DNA of 64,000 nucleotides from Streptococcus cristatus (GCF_003943815.1 NZ_RJNA01000003.1:68444-132443), one strand, 5' to 3'; positions 36,636-47,578 are shown, counted from the first letter of the stretch. Translations and numbers: made by a program. The notes: generated from the sequence alone by a model not told the origin.

Positions 36636-36720
36636 GAGCGAGAGCAAGTCTTTCATGGCAAGTTCAGTGCAAGCTTTCCAAGAAGTTTTTATGAAGTCTT
36701 GCACTTTCTGCTCTTGGCTC
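36636..36720. other. Unexplained long stem-loop
   Basis: AGTGCAAG (36666-36673) pairs perfectly with CTTGCACT (36698-36705), and the outer arms GAGCGAGAGCA and TGCTCTTGGCTC (36636-36648, 36708-36720) pair imperfectly. It lies in the 429-base gap between the small membrane protein and lacT, upstream of the lac promoter. No reading frame or strong promoter is evident. It could be a decayed repeat or a small RNA. The rest of that gap, to 36830, shows nothing I can name. Confidence 0.35.
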
Positions 36721-36832
36721 CTACTTTTATCTAAAGTCGAGGATTCAAGTTTGAAAAGCTTGATGAGCGTTGGTCATGCTTAGTAAAAAAAGGCTTCTAA
36801 AAAATATTTTTTAAAAAAAGCAAAAGAAAGGG

Positions 36833-36861
36833 TTTACATTCACGTTTTGATGTGCTATAAT
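36833..36861 (+). promoter_or_regulatory. Promoter of the lac operon
   Basis: TTTACA (36833-36838), 17 bases and TATAAT (36856-36861) with TGC before the -10. No good cre site is visible nearby. Confidence 0.8.
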
Positions 36862-36880
36862 GAAACTATAAATTGAATAG

Positions 36881-36975
36881 GGTGAGCGTTACTAAGTTGG
36901 ATTAGGCGTGACCGCAAATGAATTGGAAGAGGCAAGTGCTCTTGTGTTTTTCCGTTTGTTTGCGGTCATTTTTAT
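36881..36975 (+). promoter_or_regulatory. LacT antiterminator target (RAT) and terminator
   Basis: The leader contains GCGTTACTAAGTTGG and then ATTAGGCGTGACC, which fits the RAT pattern bound by BglG/LicT proteins (TTACT, short hairpin, GGC..ACC). It overlaps the left arm of a terminator: GACCGCAAA (36910-36918) pairs with TTTGCGGTC (36959-36967), then ATTTTTATTT. Active LacT bound to the RAT would block the terminator and let RNA polymerase into lacTFEG. Confidence 0.75.
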
Positions 36976-37011
36976 TTCACGAAGGCTCAAGAAAATGATG
37001 AGGAGGGAACT

Positions 37012-37845
37012 ATGTATCGAATTATACTGCCTATGAACAACAATGTTGCTCTAGCCAAACATGAAAATGGTGAAGAGGTTGTTCTGATTGGTAGTGGTAT
37101 AGCATTCAATAAGAAAAAAGGTGATCCTGTTCTGGAAAGTAAGATTGAGAAAGTCTTTCGTCTGAGAACGGAAGAATCCAAGGAAAACTTTGTGGCCTTG
37201 CTCAAAGATGTGCCACTGGATTTTATCACAGTGACTTACGATGTGATTGACACGCTTTCTAAGAAATACCATTACCCAGTCCAGGAGTATATCTATGTCA
37301 CACTGACGGATCATATTTACTGTTCTTATCAAGCGCTTCAGCAGGGGCGGTACAAGAGTAGTGATCTGCCAGATGCTTCAGATAAATATCCCACTCCTTA
37401 TCAAATTGCTCAAGAAGCAGTAGCTATTTATCGGGAACGACTCTTAGAAGCATTTCCAGACGATGAAATAAACAGAATCGCCTATCACTTTATCAATGCA
37501 GAAGGGGTCTCCAGTCCAGCAGGTCAGGGTCATTTGGATCAGCGGAAGGAAATTCTAGCGGCTGTAGAAGAAGAGCTGAGAAAGCAGGGAATTAAAAGAA
37601 CATCGGAGAATAGCAACTTCTATGACCGATTTATGATTCATCTCAATTACTTCTTAGATTACTTAGACAGAAGCCGAGATGACAACGTTTCACTGTTAGA
37701 AATGGAAAGTCAGATTAAACTGACCTATCCCAAAGCTTATCAAATCGGAAGTAGTCTTTATGAGATTATTGCCCAGAAAACTGGAATAGACTTGTATCAT
37801 AGTGAGCGAGTTTATCTGGTCTTGCATATTCAACGATTATTATAA
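37012..37845 (+). CDS. lacT: BglG/LicT-family transcriptional antiterminator
   Basis: RNA-binding antiterminator controlled by PTS phosphorylation. The 277-residue protein has an N-terminal CAT RNA-binding domain (MYRIILPMNNNVALAKHENG, VLIGSGIAFNKKKGD) and two PRDs with the conserved His residues in YHYPVQEYIYVTLTDHI, RIAYHFINAEG, FMIHLNYFLDYL and VYLVLHIQRL. AGGAGG lies before the ATG. It is the first gene behind its own RAT/terminator, so it regulates its own operon. Confidence 0.92.
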   Translation: MYRIILPMNNNVALAKHENGEEVVLIGSGIAFNKKKGDPVLESKIEKVFRLRTEESKENFVALLKDVPLDFITVTYDVIDTLSKKYHYPVQEYIYVTLTDHIYCSYQALQQGRYKSSDLPDASDKYPTPYQIAQEAVAIYRERLLEAFPDDEINRIAYHFINAEGVSSPAGQGHLDQRKEILAAVEEELRKQGIKRTSENSNFYDRFMIHLNYFLDYLDRSRDDNVSLLEMESQIKLTYPKAYQIGSSLYEIIAQKTGIDLYHSERVYLVLHIQRLL

Positions 37846-37869
37846 GGAACATTAAAAGGAGGATCTATC

Positions 37870-38187
37870 ATGAATAGAGAAGAAGTAACATTACTTGGTT
37901 TTGAAATCGTAGCCTACGCGGGTGATGCTCGTTCCAAGTTGCTGGAAGCATTAAATGCAGCGCAGGCTGGAGAATTTGCCCGCGCTGAAAGTTTGGTGGA
38001 AGAAGCAAATGCTTGTATCGTCGAAGCGCACCATGCTCAGACCAGTCTTTTGACCAAAGAAGCTGCTGGTGAGGATTTGGCCTATAGCGTGACCATGATG
38101 CATGGTCAAGACCACCTGATGACAACCTTGTTGCTCAAGGATTTGATGAAGCACATGATTGAACTATACAAAAGAGGAGCAAAATAA
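37870..38187 (+). CDS. lacF: PTS lactose-specific enzyme IIA
   Basis: Carries phosphate from HPr to the IIB domain. The 105-residue all-helical protein has the phosphorylated His in [16 protein letters not shown] and the trimer-forming helix [24 protein letters not shown] precedes the ATG. Its stop overlaps the lacE ATG. Confidence 0.93.
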   Translation: MNREEVTLLGFEIVAYAGDARSKLLEALNAAQAGEFARAESLVEEANACIVEAHHAQTSLLTKEAAGEDLAYSVTMMHGQDHLMTTLLLKDLMKHMIELYKRGAK

Positions 38188-39893
38188 TGAACAAACTCAT
38201 CGGACTTATTGAGAAAGGGAAGCCTTTCTTTGAGAAGATTTCTCGGAATATCTATCTCCGTGCTATTCGGGATGGCTTTATCGCTGGCATGCCAGTCATC
38301 CTCTTCTCATCTATCTTTATCTTGATTGCCTATGTGCCAAATGCTTGGGGTTTCCACTGGTCTAAGGATATTGAAACTTTCCTAATGACTCCTTATAGCT
38401 ATTCGATGGGGATTCTGGCTTTTTTTGTGGGTGGGACCACCGCCAAGGCTTTGACAGACTCTGTCAACCGCGACCTGCCTGCGACAAACCAGATTAACTT
38501 CTTGTCTACTATGCTGGCTTCTATGGTCGGATTCCTCCTCATGGCAGCTGAGCCTGCCAAGGAAGGTGGCTTCTTAACTGCTTTCATGGGAACCAAAGGT
38601 CTTTTGACAGCATTCATCGCAGCCTTCGTTACGGTTAATGTCTACAAGGTTTGTGTGAAAAATAATGTCACCATCCGCATGCCAGAAGAAGTTCCACCAA
38701 ATATTTCGCAAGTGTTTAAAGACTTGATTCCATTTACTGTTTCAGTCGTTCTGCTCTACGGTCTGGAACTGCTTGTTAAAGCAAGTCTGGGAGTAACCGT
38801 TGCTGAATCCATCGGAACGCTTCTTGCTCCACTCTTCTCAGCAGCTGATGGCTATCTGGGAATCACGCTTATCTTTGGTGCTTATGCTTTCTTCTGGTTC
38901 GTGGGAATTCACGGTCCGTCTATCGTTGAGCCTGCCATTGCTGCCATTACTTATGCCAATATCGATGCCAACTTGGCCTTGCTTCAAGCTGGTCAACATG
39001 CGGATAAAGTCATCACTTCTGGTACTCAAATGTTCATCGTTACTATGGGTGGTACTGGTGCGACCTTGATTGTTCCATTCCTCTTCATGTGGATCTGTAA
39101 GTCCGAGCGCAACCGTGCGATTGGACGGGCATCTGTTGTCCCAACCTTCTTTGGTGTCAATGAGCCTATTCTCTTTGGTGCTCCAATCGTACTCAATCCA
39201 ATTTTCTTCATTCCATTTATCTTTGCACCTATCGTAAACGTATGGATTTTCAAATTCTTTGTTGATACGTTAAACATGAACTCCTTCTCAGCCAACCTTC
39301 CTTGGGTGACCCCTGGACCTCTGGGAATTGTGCTGGGTACCAACTTCCAGCTTCTGTCCTTTGTACTAGCAGCCCTTCTTGTCGTAGTGGATGTGGTTAT
39401 TTACTATCCATTTGTCAAGGTTTATGACGAACAAATCCTAGAAGAAGAACGTTCTGGCAAAGCTAACGATGCTCTTAAAGAAAAAGTAGCAGCTAACTTT
39501 AATACTGCTAAAGCAGACGCTATCCTTGAAAAAGCAGGAGTGGATGAAGAAGCTCCAGCGCAAAACAATATTAGCGAAGAAACCAATGTTCTGGTGCTCT
39601 GTGCAGGTGGTGGTACTAGTGGATTGCTGGCCAACGCTTTGAATAAAGCAGCAGCTGAATACAATGTTCCTGTCAAAGCAGCAGCGGGTGGTTACGGTGC
39701 TCACCGTGAAATGCTGCCTGAGTTTGACCTGGTTATCCTGGCTCCTCAAGTTGCCTCCAACTTTGAAGACATGAAGGCGGAAACTGATAAGTTGGGGATC
39801 AAGCTGGCTAAGACTGAAGGTGGCCAATACATCAAACTAACGCGTGATGGCAAAGGAGCACTTGCCTTCGTGCAGGAACAATTTAACAACTAA
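38187..39893 (+). CDS. lacE: PTS lactose-specific enzyme IICB
   Basis: Imports lactose as lactose-6-phosphate. The 568-residue protein has a IIC membrane domain (about residues 1-420, with [15 protein letters not shown] and [14 protein letters not shown]) and a C-terminal IIB domain with the phosphorylated Cys472 in [13 protein letters not shown] linker lies between them ([15 protein letters not shown]). It is joined to lacF. Repeat copy C lies between it and lacG. Confidence 0.94.
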   Translation: MNKLIGLIEKGKPFFEKISRNIYLRAIRDGFIAGMPVILFSSIFILIAYVPNAWGFHWSKDIETFLMTPYSYSMGILAFFVGGTTAKALTDSVNRDLPATNQINFLSTMLASMVGFLLMAAEPAKEGGFLTAFMGTKGLLTAFIAAFVTVNVYKVCVKNNVTIRMPEEVPPNISQVFKDLIPFTVSVVLLYGLELLVKASLGVTVAESIGTLLAPLFSAADGYLGITLIFGAYAFFWFVGIHGPSIVEPAIAAITYANIDANLALLQAGQHADKVITSGTQMFIVTMGGTGATLIVPFLFMWICKSERNRAIGRASVVPTFFGVNEPILFGAPIVLNPIFFIPFIFAPIVNVWIFKFFVDTLNMNSFSANLPWVTPGPLGIVLGTNFQLLSFVLAALLVVVDVVIYYPFVKVYDEQILEEERSGKANDALKEKVAANFNTAKADAILEKAGVDEEAPAQNNISEETNVLVLCAGGGTSGLLANALNKAAAEYNVPVKAAAGGYGAHREMLPEFDLVILAPQVASNFEDMKAETDKLGIKLAKTEGGQYIKLTRDGKGALAFVQEQFNN

Positions 39894-39924
39894 ATCTGTT
39901 TATTTGAGATGAAGCAACTTGATA

Positions 39925-40098
39925 GAGAGTGGGACAGAAATCGGTAATTCGTTAGAATTCGATTTCGTCGTCCCACCTCCGCACAGTTGAGTAGGGCTGT
40001 AAAAGCGATGAAATCAGCGTAGTAGAGTCCACTCAACCACTGCGTCTTGCTCGATAATCCAAAGACAATTGAGAGGCTAGGACTTTTGTCCCACTCTC
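39925..40098 (-). repeat. Dispersed ~175-bp repeat, copy C, inside the lac operon
   Basis: Inverted relative to copies A and B. Its ends form a perfect 12-base inverted repeat, GAGAGTGGGACA and TGTCCCACTCTC. It occupies nearly all of the 230 bases between lacE and lacG. Its hairpins could lower lacG expression or stabilise the upstream mRNA. Confidence 0.92.
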
Positions 40099-40111
40099 CA
40101 AATGTTATTGA

Positions 40112-41530
<1,419 letters not shown>

Positions 41531-41535
41531 AAAAT

Positions 41536-41569
41536 AAAGCCGTTAGAGTTGAGCTCTTTCGGCTTTTTT
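41536..41569 (+). terminator. Terminator of the lac operon
   Basis: AAAGCCG pairs with CGGCTTT, with an inner AGAGTTGAGCTCT hairpin, followed by TTTT. Between here and the ABC-F promoter (41756) I see nothing else of note. Confidence 0.85.
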
Positions 41570-41767
41570 GGGTATGCTAATCCATAGAAGTCTGATTTAA
41601 TGGTAGGCGGAGCTTGGTGCTCAATCACTGAGCTGGACTTGCTTGTCTGAGTGCTTGCGGAAAAATTTAAAATTTTCCTTTGAATTGGCTTGAGAGACAG
41701 ACAGTTTGGATTTCATTTTTTATGACAGCCAATGGCTCTGTACTTGGAAATCTGCTATAATGGTTTT

Positions 41768-43663
41768 ATGATTATTTTACAAGCAAACAAGATTGAACGC
41801 TCTTTTGCAGGGGAGCTACTTTTTGATAATATCAACCTGCAGGTGGATGAGAGTGACCGGATTGCACTGGTCGGTAAAAACGGAGCTGGCAAGTCAACCC
41901 TGCTCAAGATTTTGGTGGGCGAGGAAGATCCGACTTCTGGTCAAATCAATAAAAAACGAGACTTGTCCCTGTCCTATCTGGCTCAGGACAGCCGCTTTGA
42001 GTCGGAGAATACCATCTACGATGAGATGCTGCTGGTCTTTGATAGCCTGCGCCAGCAGGAAAAGCGACTACGCCAGATGGAGCTGCAAATGGGAGAATTG
42101 TCAGGGGAAGACCTGACGGCTCTCATGACCCAGTACGACCAGCTGTCAGAGGACTTTCGCCAGAAAGGTGGGTTTACCTATGAGGCCGACATTCGAGCGA
42201 TTTTGAATGGCTTCAAGTTTGACCAGTCCATGTGGCAGATGAAGATTTCTGAGCTTTCAGGCGGGCAGAATACCCGTCTGGCTCTGGCCAAGATGCTTTT
42301 GGAAAAGCCAGAGCTGCTGGTCTTAGACGAGCCAACTAACCACTTGGATATCGAGACCATTGCTTGGCTGGAAAATTATTTGGTAAATTATAAAGGCGCC
42401 CTCATCATCGTCAGCCACGACCGCTATTTCCTAGACAAGGTTGCGACCATCACGCTGGACTTGACCAAGCATTCCTTGGATCGCTATGTGGGCAATTACT
42501 CTAGCTTTGCGGTCCAAAAGGAGCAGAAGCTGGCTACTGAAGCCAAGAACTATGAAAAGCAACAGAAAGAAATCGCTGCGCTGGAGGACTTTGTCAATCG
42601 CAATCTGGTTCGGGCTTCCACAACCAAGCGGGCTCAGTCCCGTCGTAAGCAGCTGGAAAAGATGGAGCGTTTGGACAGACCGGAGACTGGTAGTCGCTCG
42701 GCCAATATGACCTTCAGATCCGATAAGGTTTCGGGCAATGTCGTGCTGACCTTGGAAGATGCGGCTATTGGCTACGGTGAGGAAGTCCTGTCGGAGCCGA
42801 TTAACCTAGACATTCGCAAGTTTAATGCGGTAGCTATTGTCGGGCCAAATGGGATTGGAAAGACGACCTTGATTAAATCACTAATCGGTCAAGTTCCCTT
42901 CATCAGAGGCAAGGAGCAGTTGGGGGCTAATGTGGAAGTGGGCTACTATGACCAGACCCAGAGCAAACTGACTGCCAGCAATACGGTACTTGACGAGCTA
43001 TGGAATGACTTCAAGCTGACGCCAGAGGTCGAGATTCGCAATCGCTTAGGTGCTTTCCTCTTCTCGGGAGACGATGTCAAGAAGTCTGTCGGCATGCTAT
43101 CGGGTGGAGAGCGGGCGCGGCTGCTTCTAGCCAAGCTGTCTATGGAAAACAACAACTTCCTCATCCTAGACGAGCCGACCAACCACCTAGATATTGACAG
43201 CAAGGAAGTGCTGGAAAATGCCCTAATTGACTTTGACGGCACTTTGCTCTTTGTCAGCCACGACCGCTACTTTATCAATCGCGTGGCCACGCAGATAGTT
43301 GAGCTTTCTGAAACAGGCTCCACCCTTTATCTGGGTGATTATGACTACTATCTGGAGAAAAAGGCAGAGCAGGAAGCCTTGCGTGAGGAGGCGGAGCAGG
43401 TTGATTCTGACAAGCCTGCCCCTGCCAATGACTATCAGCTTCAAAAGGAAAACCAGAAAGAACAGCGCCGGCTGGCTCGCCGCCTAGAGCAATTGGAAGC
43501 GCAAATCGAGGACTTGGACAGCCAGATCAGTCAGCTTCAGGAAGCCATGCAGGCCACCAACGATGCTGGCGAACTCATGGAGAGCCAGCAGCAAATCGAC
43601 CAGCTGACCGCCAAACAAGAAGAAGCCATGCTAGAATGGGAAGAACTAGCGGAGAAGGTGTAG
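41768..43663 (+). CDS. ABC-F family ATPase
   Basis: A cytoplasmic ATPase with two ABC domains and no membrane part, of the group that acts on ribosomes. The first Walker A is GKNGAGKST with LSGGQNTRLALAK and LVLDEPTNHLD; the second Walker A is GPNGIGKTT with LSGGERARLLLAK and LILDEPTNHLD. A charged inter-domain linker (residues ~235-300) follows, and a C-terminal coiled coil after residue ~540 (RRLARRLEQLEAQIEDLD) recalls YdiF/Uup types. The ATG at 41768 (631 residues) lies six bases after TGCTATAAT and has no Shine-Dalgarno; an in-frame ATG at 41732 would lie upstream of that -10. I see no resistance-type signature. Confidence 0.88.
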   Translation: MIILQANKIERSFAGELLFDNINLQVDESDRIALVGKNGAGKSTLLKILVGEEDPTSGQINKKRDLSLSYLAQDSRFESENTIYDEMLLVFDSLRQQEKRLRQMELQMGELSGEDLTALMTQYDQLSEDFRQKGGFTYEADIRAILNGFKFDQSMWQMKISELSGGQNTRLALAKMLLEKPELLVLDEPTNHLDIETIAWLENYLVNYKGALIIVSHDRYFLDKVATITLDLTKHSLDRYVGNYSSFAVQKEQKLATEAKNYEKQQKEIAALEDFVNRNLVRASTTKRAQSRRKQLEKMERLDRPETGSRSANMTFRSDKVSGNVVLTLEDAAIGYGEEVLSEPINLDIRKFNAVAIVGPNGIGKTTLIKSLIGQVPFIRGKEQLGANVEVGYYDQTQSKLTASNTVLDELWNDFKLTPEVEIRNRLGAFLFSGDDVKKSVGMLSGGERARLLLAKLSMENNNFLILDEPTNHLDIDSKEVLENALIDFDGTLLFVSHDRYFINRVATQIVELSETGSTLYLGDYDYYLEKKAEQEALREEAEQVDSDKPAPANDYQLQKENQKEQRRLARRLEQLEAQIEDLDSQISQLQEAMQATNDAGELMESQQQIDQLTAKQEEAMLEWEELAEKV

Positions 43664-43687
43664 TTTTCTAATTTGCGTAAGGAGAAC

Positions 43688-44047
43688 ATGATGGCGACTG
43701 AAAATGATTGGTTTATGAAGCAGATTAAAGGTGTAGCCGACATGATTGGTACAACTTTGCGCCTACAGATTCAGAATTTAGATTTGGGGCAGTATGAGGA
43801 TGAGGAAGGAAGACTCATCAACGGGGCTCGCTATCTTCAGCAAGTCTTACAAGAGCAGCGCTTTGAAGAGGCCATTTCTTTTGTTGAAGAGCAGATGAAA
43901 CGCCTACCTCTTCATCAGTATGATTTATTGGTTGATTGGCTGATTTCCTACTTAAGACAATTAGATTTTTCCGTGAAAGAAGATCAAGGATTCGACGAAG
44001 GGTACTTGCAAGAGTTAGAAAGGTACTTAAAGGAATTGAAGTGGTAA
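43688..44047 (+). CDS. DUF6483-like protein
   Basis: A small cytoplasmic helical protein of about 119 residues: WFMKQIKGVADMIGTTLRL at the start, then an acidic middle and paired helices (FEEAISFVEEQMKRLPLHQY). It resembles the DUF6483 family common beside regulators in streptococci; the function is unknown. AAGGAG precedes tandem ATGs at 43688 and 43691. It is followed within five bases by the rgg gene. Confidence 0.55.
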   Translation: MMATENDWFMKQIKGVADMIGTTLRLQIQNLDLGQYEDEEGRLINGARYLQQVLQEQRFEEAISFVEEQMKRLPLHQYDLLVDWLISYLRQLDFSVKEDQGFDEGYLQELERYLKELKW

Positions 44048-44051
44048 ACAA

Positions 44052-44915
44052 ATGGAAGATTTAGGTAAAGTTTTTCGTGATTTTCGTTTAAATGGGCATT
44101 ATTCTTTGAAGGAAGCAGCTGGTCAGGTTTGCTCGACCTCTCAGCTGTCTCGTTTTGAGTTGGGTGAGTCGGACATGACTCTCTCGAAATTTTTAGATCT
44201 TTTGGATAATATTCATGTGACCCTTGAAAATTTTATGGATAAGGCCCGGAATTTCCAGCAGCATGAGCACGTGGCCATGATGGGGAAGATTATCCCTCTT
44301 TACTACTCAAATGACATCAAGGGATTTCAGGACTTGCAAGCGGAGCAGTTGGAAAAGGCCAAGGCCAGCAAGGCGCCTCTTTACTATGAGCTGAATTGGA
44401 TTTTGATGCAGGGCTTGATTTGTCAGCGGGACAGTCAGTTTCACATGAGGCAAGAGGATTTAGATAAGGTGGCTGATTATCTCTTCCAAGTAGAAGATTG
44501 GACTATGTATGAGCTTATTCTCTTTGGCAATCTCTATAGCTTCTATGATGTGGACTATGTCTACCGTCTGGGCAAGGAAGTTATGGAGCGAGAGGACTAT
44601 TACAAAGAAATCGGTCGCCATAAGAGATTGGTCTTGATTCTAGCTCTCAATTGTTACCAGCATTGTTTGGAAAGTCGTTCTTTTGATAAGGCAAGTTACT
44701 TTGAGGCTTACGTAGAGAAAATCATTGGCAAAGGCATCAAACTCTATGAACGCAATGTATTCCTCTATCTAAAGGGTTTTGCTGCTTACCAGAAGAGACA
44801 GAAGAAGGAGGGAATCAAGCAAATGCAGGAAGCCATGCACATCTTTGAAGTGCTGGAACTACCTGAGCAGGTCGCCTATTATCAAGAGCATTTCGATAAG
44901 TTTGTGAAAGTATAA
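44052..44915 (+). CDS. Rgg/MutR-family transcriptional regulator
   Basis: A 287-residue regulator with an N-terminal HTH (FRDFRLNGHYSLKEAAGQV, TSQLSRFELGESDMTLSKF) and a helical TPR-like C-terminal domain, the layout of Rgg proteins, many of which sense short peptides. No small peptide gene is obvious beside it. The neighbouring MFS transporter gene, with a perfect inverted repeat at its promoter, is the likely target. Confidence 0.85.
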   Translation: MEDLGKVFRDFRLNGHYSLKEAAGQVCSTSQLSRFELGESDMTLSKFLDLLDNIHVTLENFMDKARNFQQHEHVAMMGKIIPLYYSNDIKGFQDLQAEQLEKAKASKAPLYYELNWILMQGLICQRDSQFHMRQEDLDKVADYLFQVEDWTMYELILFGNLYSFYDVDYVYRLGKEVMEREDYYKEIGRHKRLVLILALNCYQHCLESRSFDKASYFEAYVEKIIGKGIKLYERNVFLYLKGFAAYQKRQKKEGIKQMQEAMHIFEVLELPEQVAYYQEHFDKFVKV

Positions 44916-44941
44916 TTTCCCGAATATGGGAAAAACAAAGA

Positions 44942-44987
44942 ACCTCCCTCTATTTCTGATACAATAGTTTCAGAAATGGAAGGAGGT
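44942..44987. promoter_or_regulatory. Promoter and nested inverted repeat before the MFS gene
   Basis: ATTTCTGA (44952-44959) and TCAGAAAT (44970-44977) are a perfect inverted repeat around the -10 TACAAT (44960-44965, preceded by TGA). A second pair, ACCTCC (44942-44947) and GGAGGT (44982-44987), nests outside and includes the Shine-Dalgarno of the MFS gene. This is a likely Rgg operator. In readthrough RNA the same bases would hide the ribosome site. Confidence 0.5.
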
Positions 44988-44993
44988 ATTTTT

Positions 44994-46175
44994 ATGAATC
45001 GACAGGCAACACAGCTTATTACACGGGCTGCTATTAATAAAATTGGAAATATGCTCTATGACTATGGAAACAGCATCTGGCTTGCTTCTTTGGGAGCTCT
45101 AGGACAGACGGTCTTGGGCATTTATTAGATATCGGAACTAGTCACTTCTATCTTATTCAATCCTTTGGGTGGGGCCATTACGGATCGCTTTTCCAGACGG
45201 AAGGTGCTGATGGTAACGGACTTGATTTGTGCTGGACTTTGTCTGCTGATTTCTTTTATTTCTAATGACCGACTCATGATTGGAGCCCTGATTTTTGCCA
45301 ATGTGGTCCAGGCTATAGCCTTTGCTTTTTCTCGACCAGCTAATAAGTCTTACATTACAGAGATTGTGGACAAGGAAGACATCGTGGCCTACAATTCTCA
45401 TCTGGAATTAGCTTTGCAGGTTATCAGTGTTTCAGCTCCAGTTTTGTCTTTTATCGTGATGCAGTATGCAAATCTACGAATGACCCTTCAGCTAGATGCC
45501 CTTAGCTTCTTTCTGGCTTTTGCCTTGGTTTATTTTCTGCCCAATCATGAGCCAAGCAAGCAGAAGTCTCCCATCAATCTTGGAAATATCCTGAGAGATA
45601 TCAAGGAAGGTTTAGTTTATATCCGCCAGCAAAAAGAAATTTTCTTTCTGCTTTTGGTAGCTTCTGCAGTTAACTTTTTCTTTGCAGCTTTTAATTATCT
45701 ATTGCCTTTCACCAATCAGCTCTATGAAAAGACAGGCTCTTATGCAACTATTCTGAGTTTGGGTGCTATAGGATCAATCATTGGAGCCATTCTAGCTAGC
45801 AAGGTTAAGGCCAGTATGGGAAATTTACTTGTAGCCCTGCTATTGACCGGTGTCGGAGTCGCAGTCATGGGCGTCTCAGCCTTGATAACGGTTCATCCCT
45901 ATTTTTCTTATTCTGGTAATCTTATCTGTGAGCTCTTTATGACTGTGTTCAACATTCATTTCTTCAGCCAGGTTCAGACCAAGGTGGACAAGCAGTATCT
46001 AGGCCGCGTTTTCTCAACGATCTACACGCTGGCAATTCTTTTCATGCCTCCTGCGACTTTTCTGATGACGCTTCTGCCGAGTGTCCACACCCTTTCCTTT
46101 CTTCTGATTGGTCTGGGGGTAATAGGACTGGCTTTGATTTCCTATCTTTATCAAAAGAGAATACAAAGAGACTAG
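44994..46175 (+). pseudogene. MFS transporter with an in-frame stop at codon 45
   Basis: From the ATG at 44994, behind AAGGAGG, the frame reads MNRQATQLITRAAINKIGN and on to VLGIY, then TAG (45126-45128), then continues in the same frame with ISELVTSILFNPLGGAITDRFSRRK to the stop at 46175. The GGAITDRFSRRK loop is the MFS signature between helices 2 and 3, so this is a single transporter broken by a nonsense change (CAG or similar to TAG). The remaining ~350 codons are undamaged, so the event is probably recent. Restart at TTG 45165 would lack the first two helices. Drug efflux is the usual role of this group. Confidence 0.82.
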
Positions 46176-46202
46176 GTTGGAGTGATTTCCAACCTAGTTT
46201 AA
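46171..46202 (+). terminator. Terminator after the MFS gene
   Basis: ACTAGGTTGGA pairs with TCCAACCTAGT, followed by TTA; the hairpin starts inside the stop codon region of the gene. Confidence 0.7.
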
Positions 46203-46280
46203 TGTTTTGTCTTGCAAATCTTCAGCTGAGAATTTTTAAATTCATTACCAGCCTAATTTGGATCAGAACTCTATTTCCAA

Positions 46281-46339
46281 TCTACCAGCTCAAATCGGCT
46301 GAAAGATCAGGAGTGCTGGAGATTTGAATAGCTGGTAGA
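46281..46339. other. Long perfect-armed hairpin between the MFS gene and thioesterase
   Basis: TCTACCAGCT (46281-46290) and AGCTGGTAGA (46330-46339) pair perfectly, as do CAAATC (46291-46296) and GATTTG (46321-46326), with AAAAATTTTTT after. It could be a bidirectional terminator or a small mobile repeat. Nothing on the minus strand needs a terminator here. Confidence 0.5.
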
Positions 46340-46431
46340 AAAATTTTTTCCATTGGAACGTGCATATAATCATTGTTCCTTTGTAGTAAAAGTAGTATGA
46401 TGAAGTATAAGCAAAATTAATGGAGTGAGGA

Positions 46432-46836
46432 ATGAAAGATTTTCATTTTGATGCAATTTCGGCATTTGAAAACTATAAAATTGAGGAGGCCAAAGATGGC
46501 CATGTTTTAGTAACGACAGAGGTCGTCCCCTCTTCTCTAAACTATTATGGCAATGCACATGGAGGCTACTTGTTCACCTTGTGCGATCAGATAAGTGGTT
46601 TGGTTGTCATTTCACAAGGAGCTGACGCTGTGACCTTGCAATCTTCCATCAATTATCTTAAAGCGGCTAAACTAGGCGATACTCTAAGCATTGAGGGGAA
46701 TTGTGTCCATACCGGACGGACGACTAGAGTGGTGGATGTAGATATTGTCAACCAAGATGGGAAGAATGTCTGCAAGGGGACTTTTACCATGTTTGTCACT
46801 GGCGAAAGGGGAGAAAATGCACAAGTTAGAATATAA
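46432..46836 (+). CDS. PaaI-type hotdog thioesterase
   Basis: A 134-residue single hotdog domain: SSLNYYGNAHGGYLFTLCD contains the GNxHGG active-site motif, followed by VTLQSSINYLKAAKLGD and GRTTRVVDVDI. Such enzymes hydrolyse acyl-CoA; the substrate is unknown. GGAGTGAGG lies before the ATG. It overlaps the next gene by 20 bases. Confidence 0.85.
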   Translation: MKDFHFDAISAFENYKIEEAKDGHVLVTTEVVPSSLNYYGNAHGGYLFTLCDQISGLVVISQGADAVTLQSSINYLKAAKLGDTLSIEGNCVHTGRTTRVVDVDIVNQDGKNVCKGTFTMFVTGERGENAQVRI

Positions 46837-47578
46837 ACATTATCTTTTTGACTTTTACGGAACACTAGTAGATATCCGGACTGATGAAGATGATCCGACT
46901 TTATGGTTGTATCTTTCCCGCATCTATGCAGCATATGGAGCAGATTATCAGCCAGAAGACTTGAAAAAGAAATATGGACAATTGGTAGTAGAGCAGGAAA
47001 AAAAGATAGCTCAAGAGAAAGGCGTTGTCTATCCAGAGGTTGATTTGTTGGCGGTTTTCATTCAACTTTTGCAGGAAGCTCCAACTAAGCATGAAACCCA
47101 GACTCCACTTCCAGATGTGCAGGCTTGGGGAGAGCAGTTGGCCGTGACTTTTCGGAGTTTGTCCCGTCGTCATCTCTATGCTTATCCGAACACCCTCAAA
47201 GTTTTAAAGGCCATTAAGGACCAGGGAGGCAATATTATTTTGCTATCCAATGCTCAAAGAGCTTTTACAATGCCAGAAATTGAATTGACGGGTTGTGCTC
47301 CCTATCTGGACAAAGTTTATATTTCTTCGGATTATCAGATCAAAAAACCACAAGCAGAATGGCTAGAGCTTGTGTTGGAAGAGAATCAGCTTAATCCAGA
47401 AGATACGGTTATGGTTGGCAATGATTTTTCCACAGATATGGCTATTGCTGAAGCTGTTGGGATTGATGGAGTGTTGTTGGACACTTTCCCATACTCGGAT
47501 GCAGAGATAGACAAGCTCAATAAAATGCAGGCCAGAGTCATTACAGATATAGAAGAACTGCTGGAAAATAGGAAGTAA
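46817..47578 (+). CDS. HAD-family hydrolase
   Basis: A 253-residue phosphatase-like protein. HAD motif I is YLFDFYGTLVD (nucleophile Asp12, with Tyr in place of the second Asp, a variation seen in the YjjG/haloacid-dehalogenase branch), motif II IILLSNAQ, and motif IV VMVGNDFSTDM. The ATG at 46817 follows AAGGGGAG and lies inside the end of the thioesterase gene, so the two are coupled. The substrate is unknown; nucleotides or phosphosugars are likely. Confidence 0.8.
   Translation: MHKLEYKHYLFDFYGTLVDIRTDEDDPTLWLYLSRIYAAYGADYQPEDLKKKYGQLVVEQEKKIAQEKGVVYPEVDLLAVFIQLLQEAPTKHETQTPLPDVQAWGEQLAVTFRSLSRRHLYAYPNTLKVLKAIKDQGGNIILLSNAQRAFTMPEIELTGCAPYLDKVYISSDYQIKKPQAEWLELVLEENQLNPEDTVMVGNDFSTDMAIAEAVGIDGVLLDTFPYSDAEIDKLNKMQARVITDIEELLENRK

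Noticed and set aside
45165-46175. MFS protein as an intact gene starting at TTG 45165
   Set aside because: The same frame upstream, with a perfect Shine-Dalgarno at 44982, encodes the missing first two helices; the shorter form would lack them.
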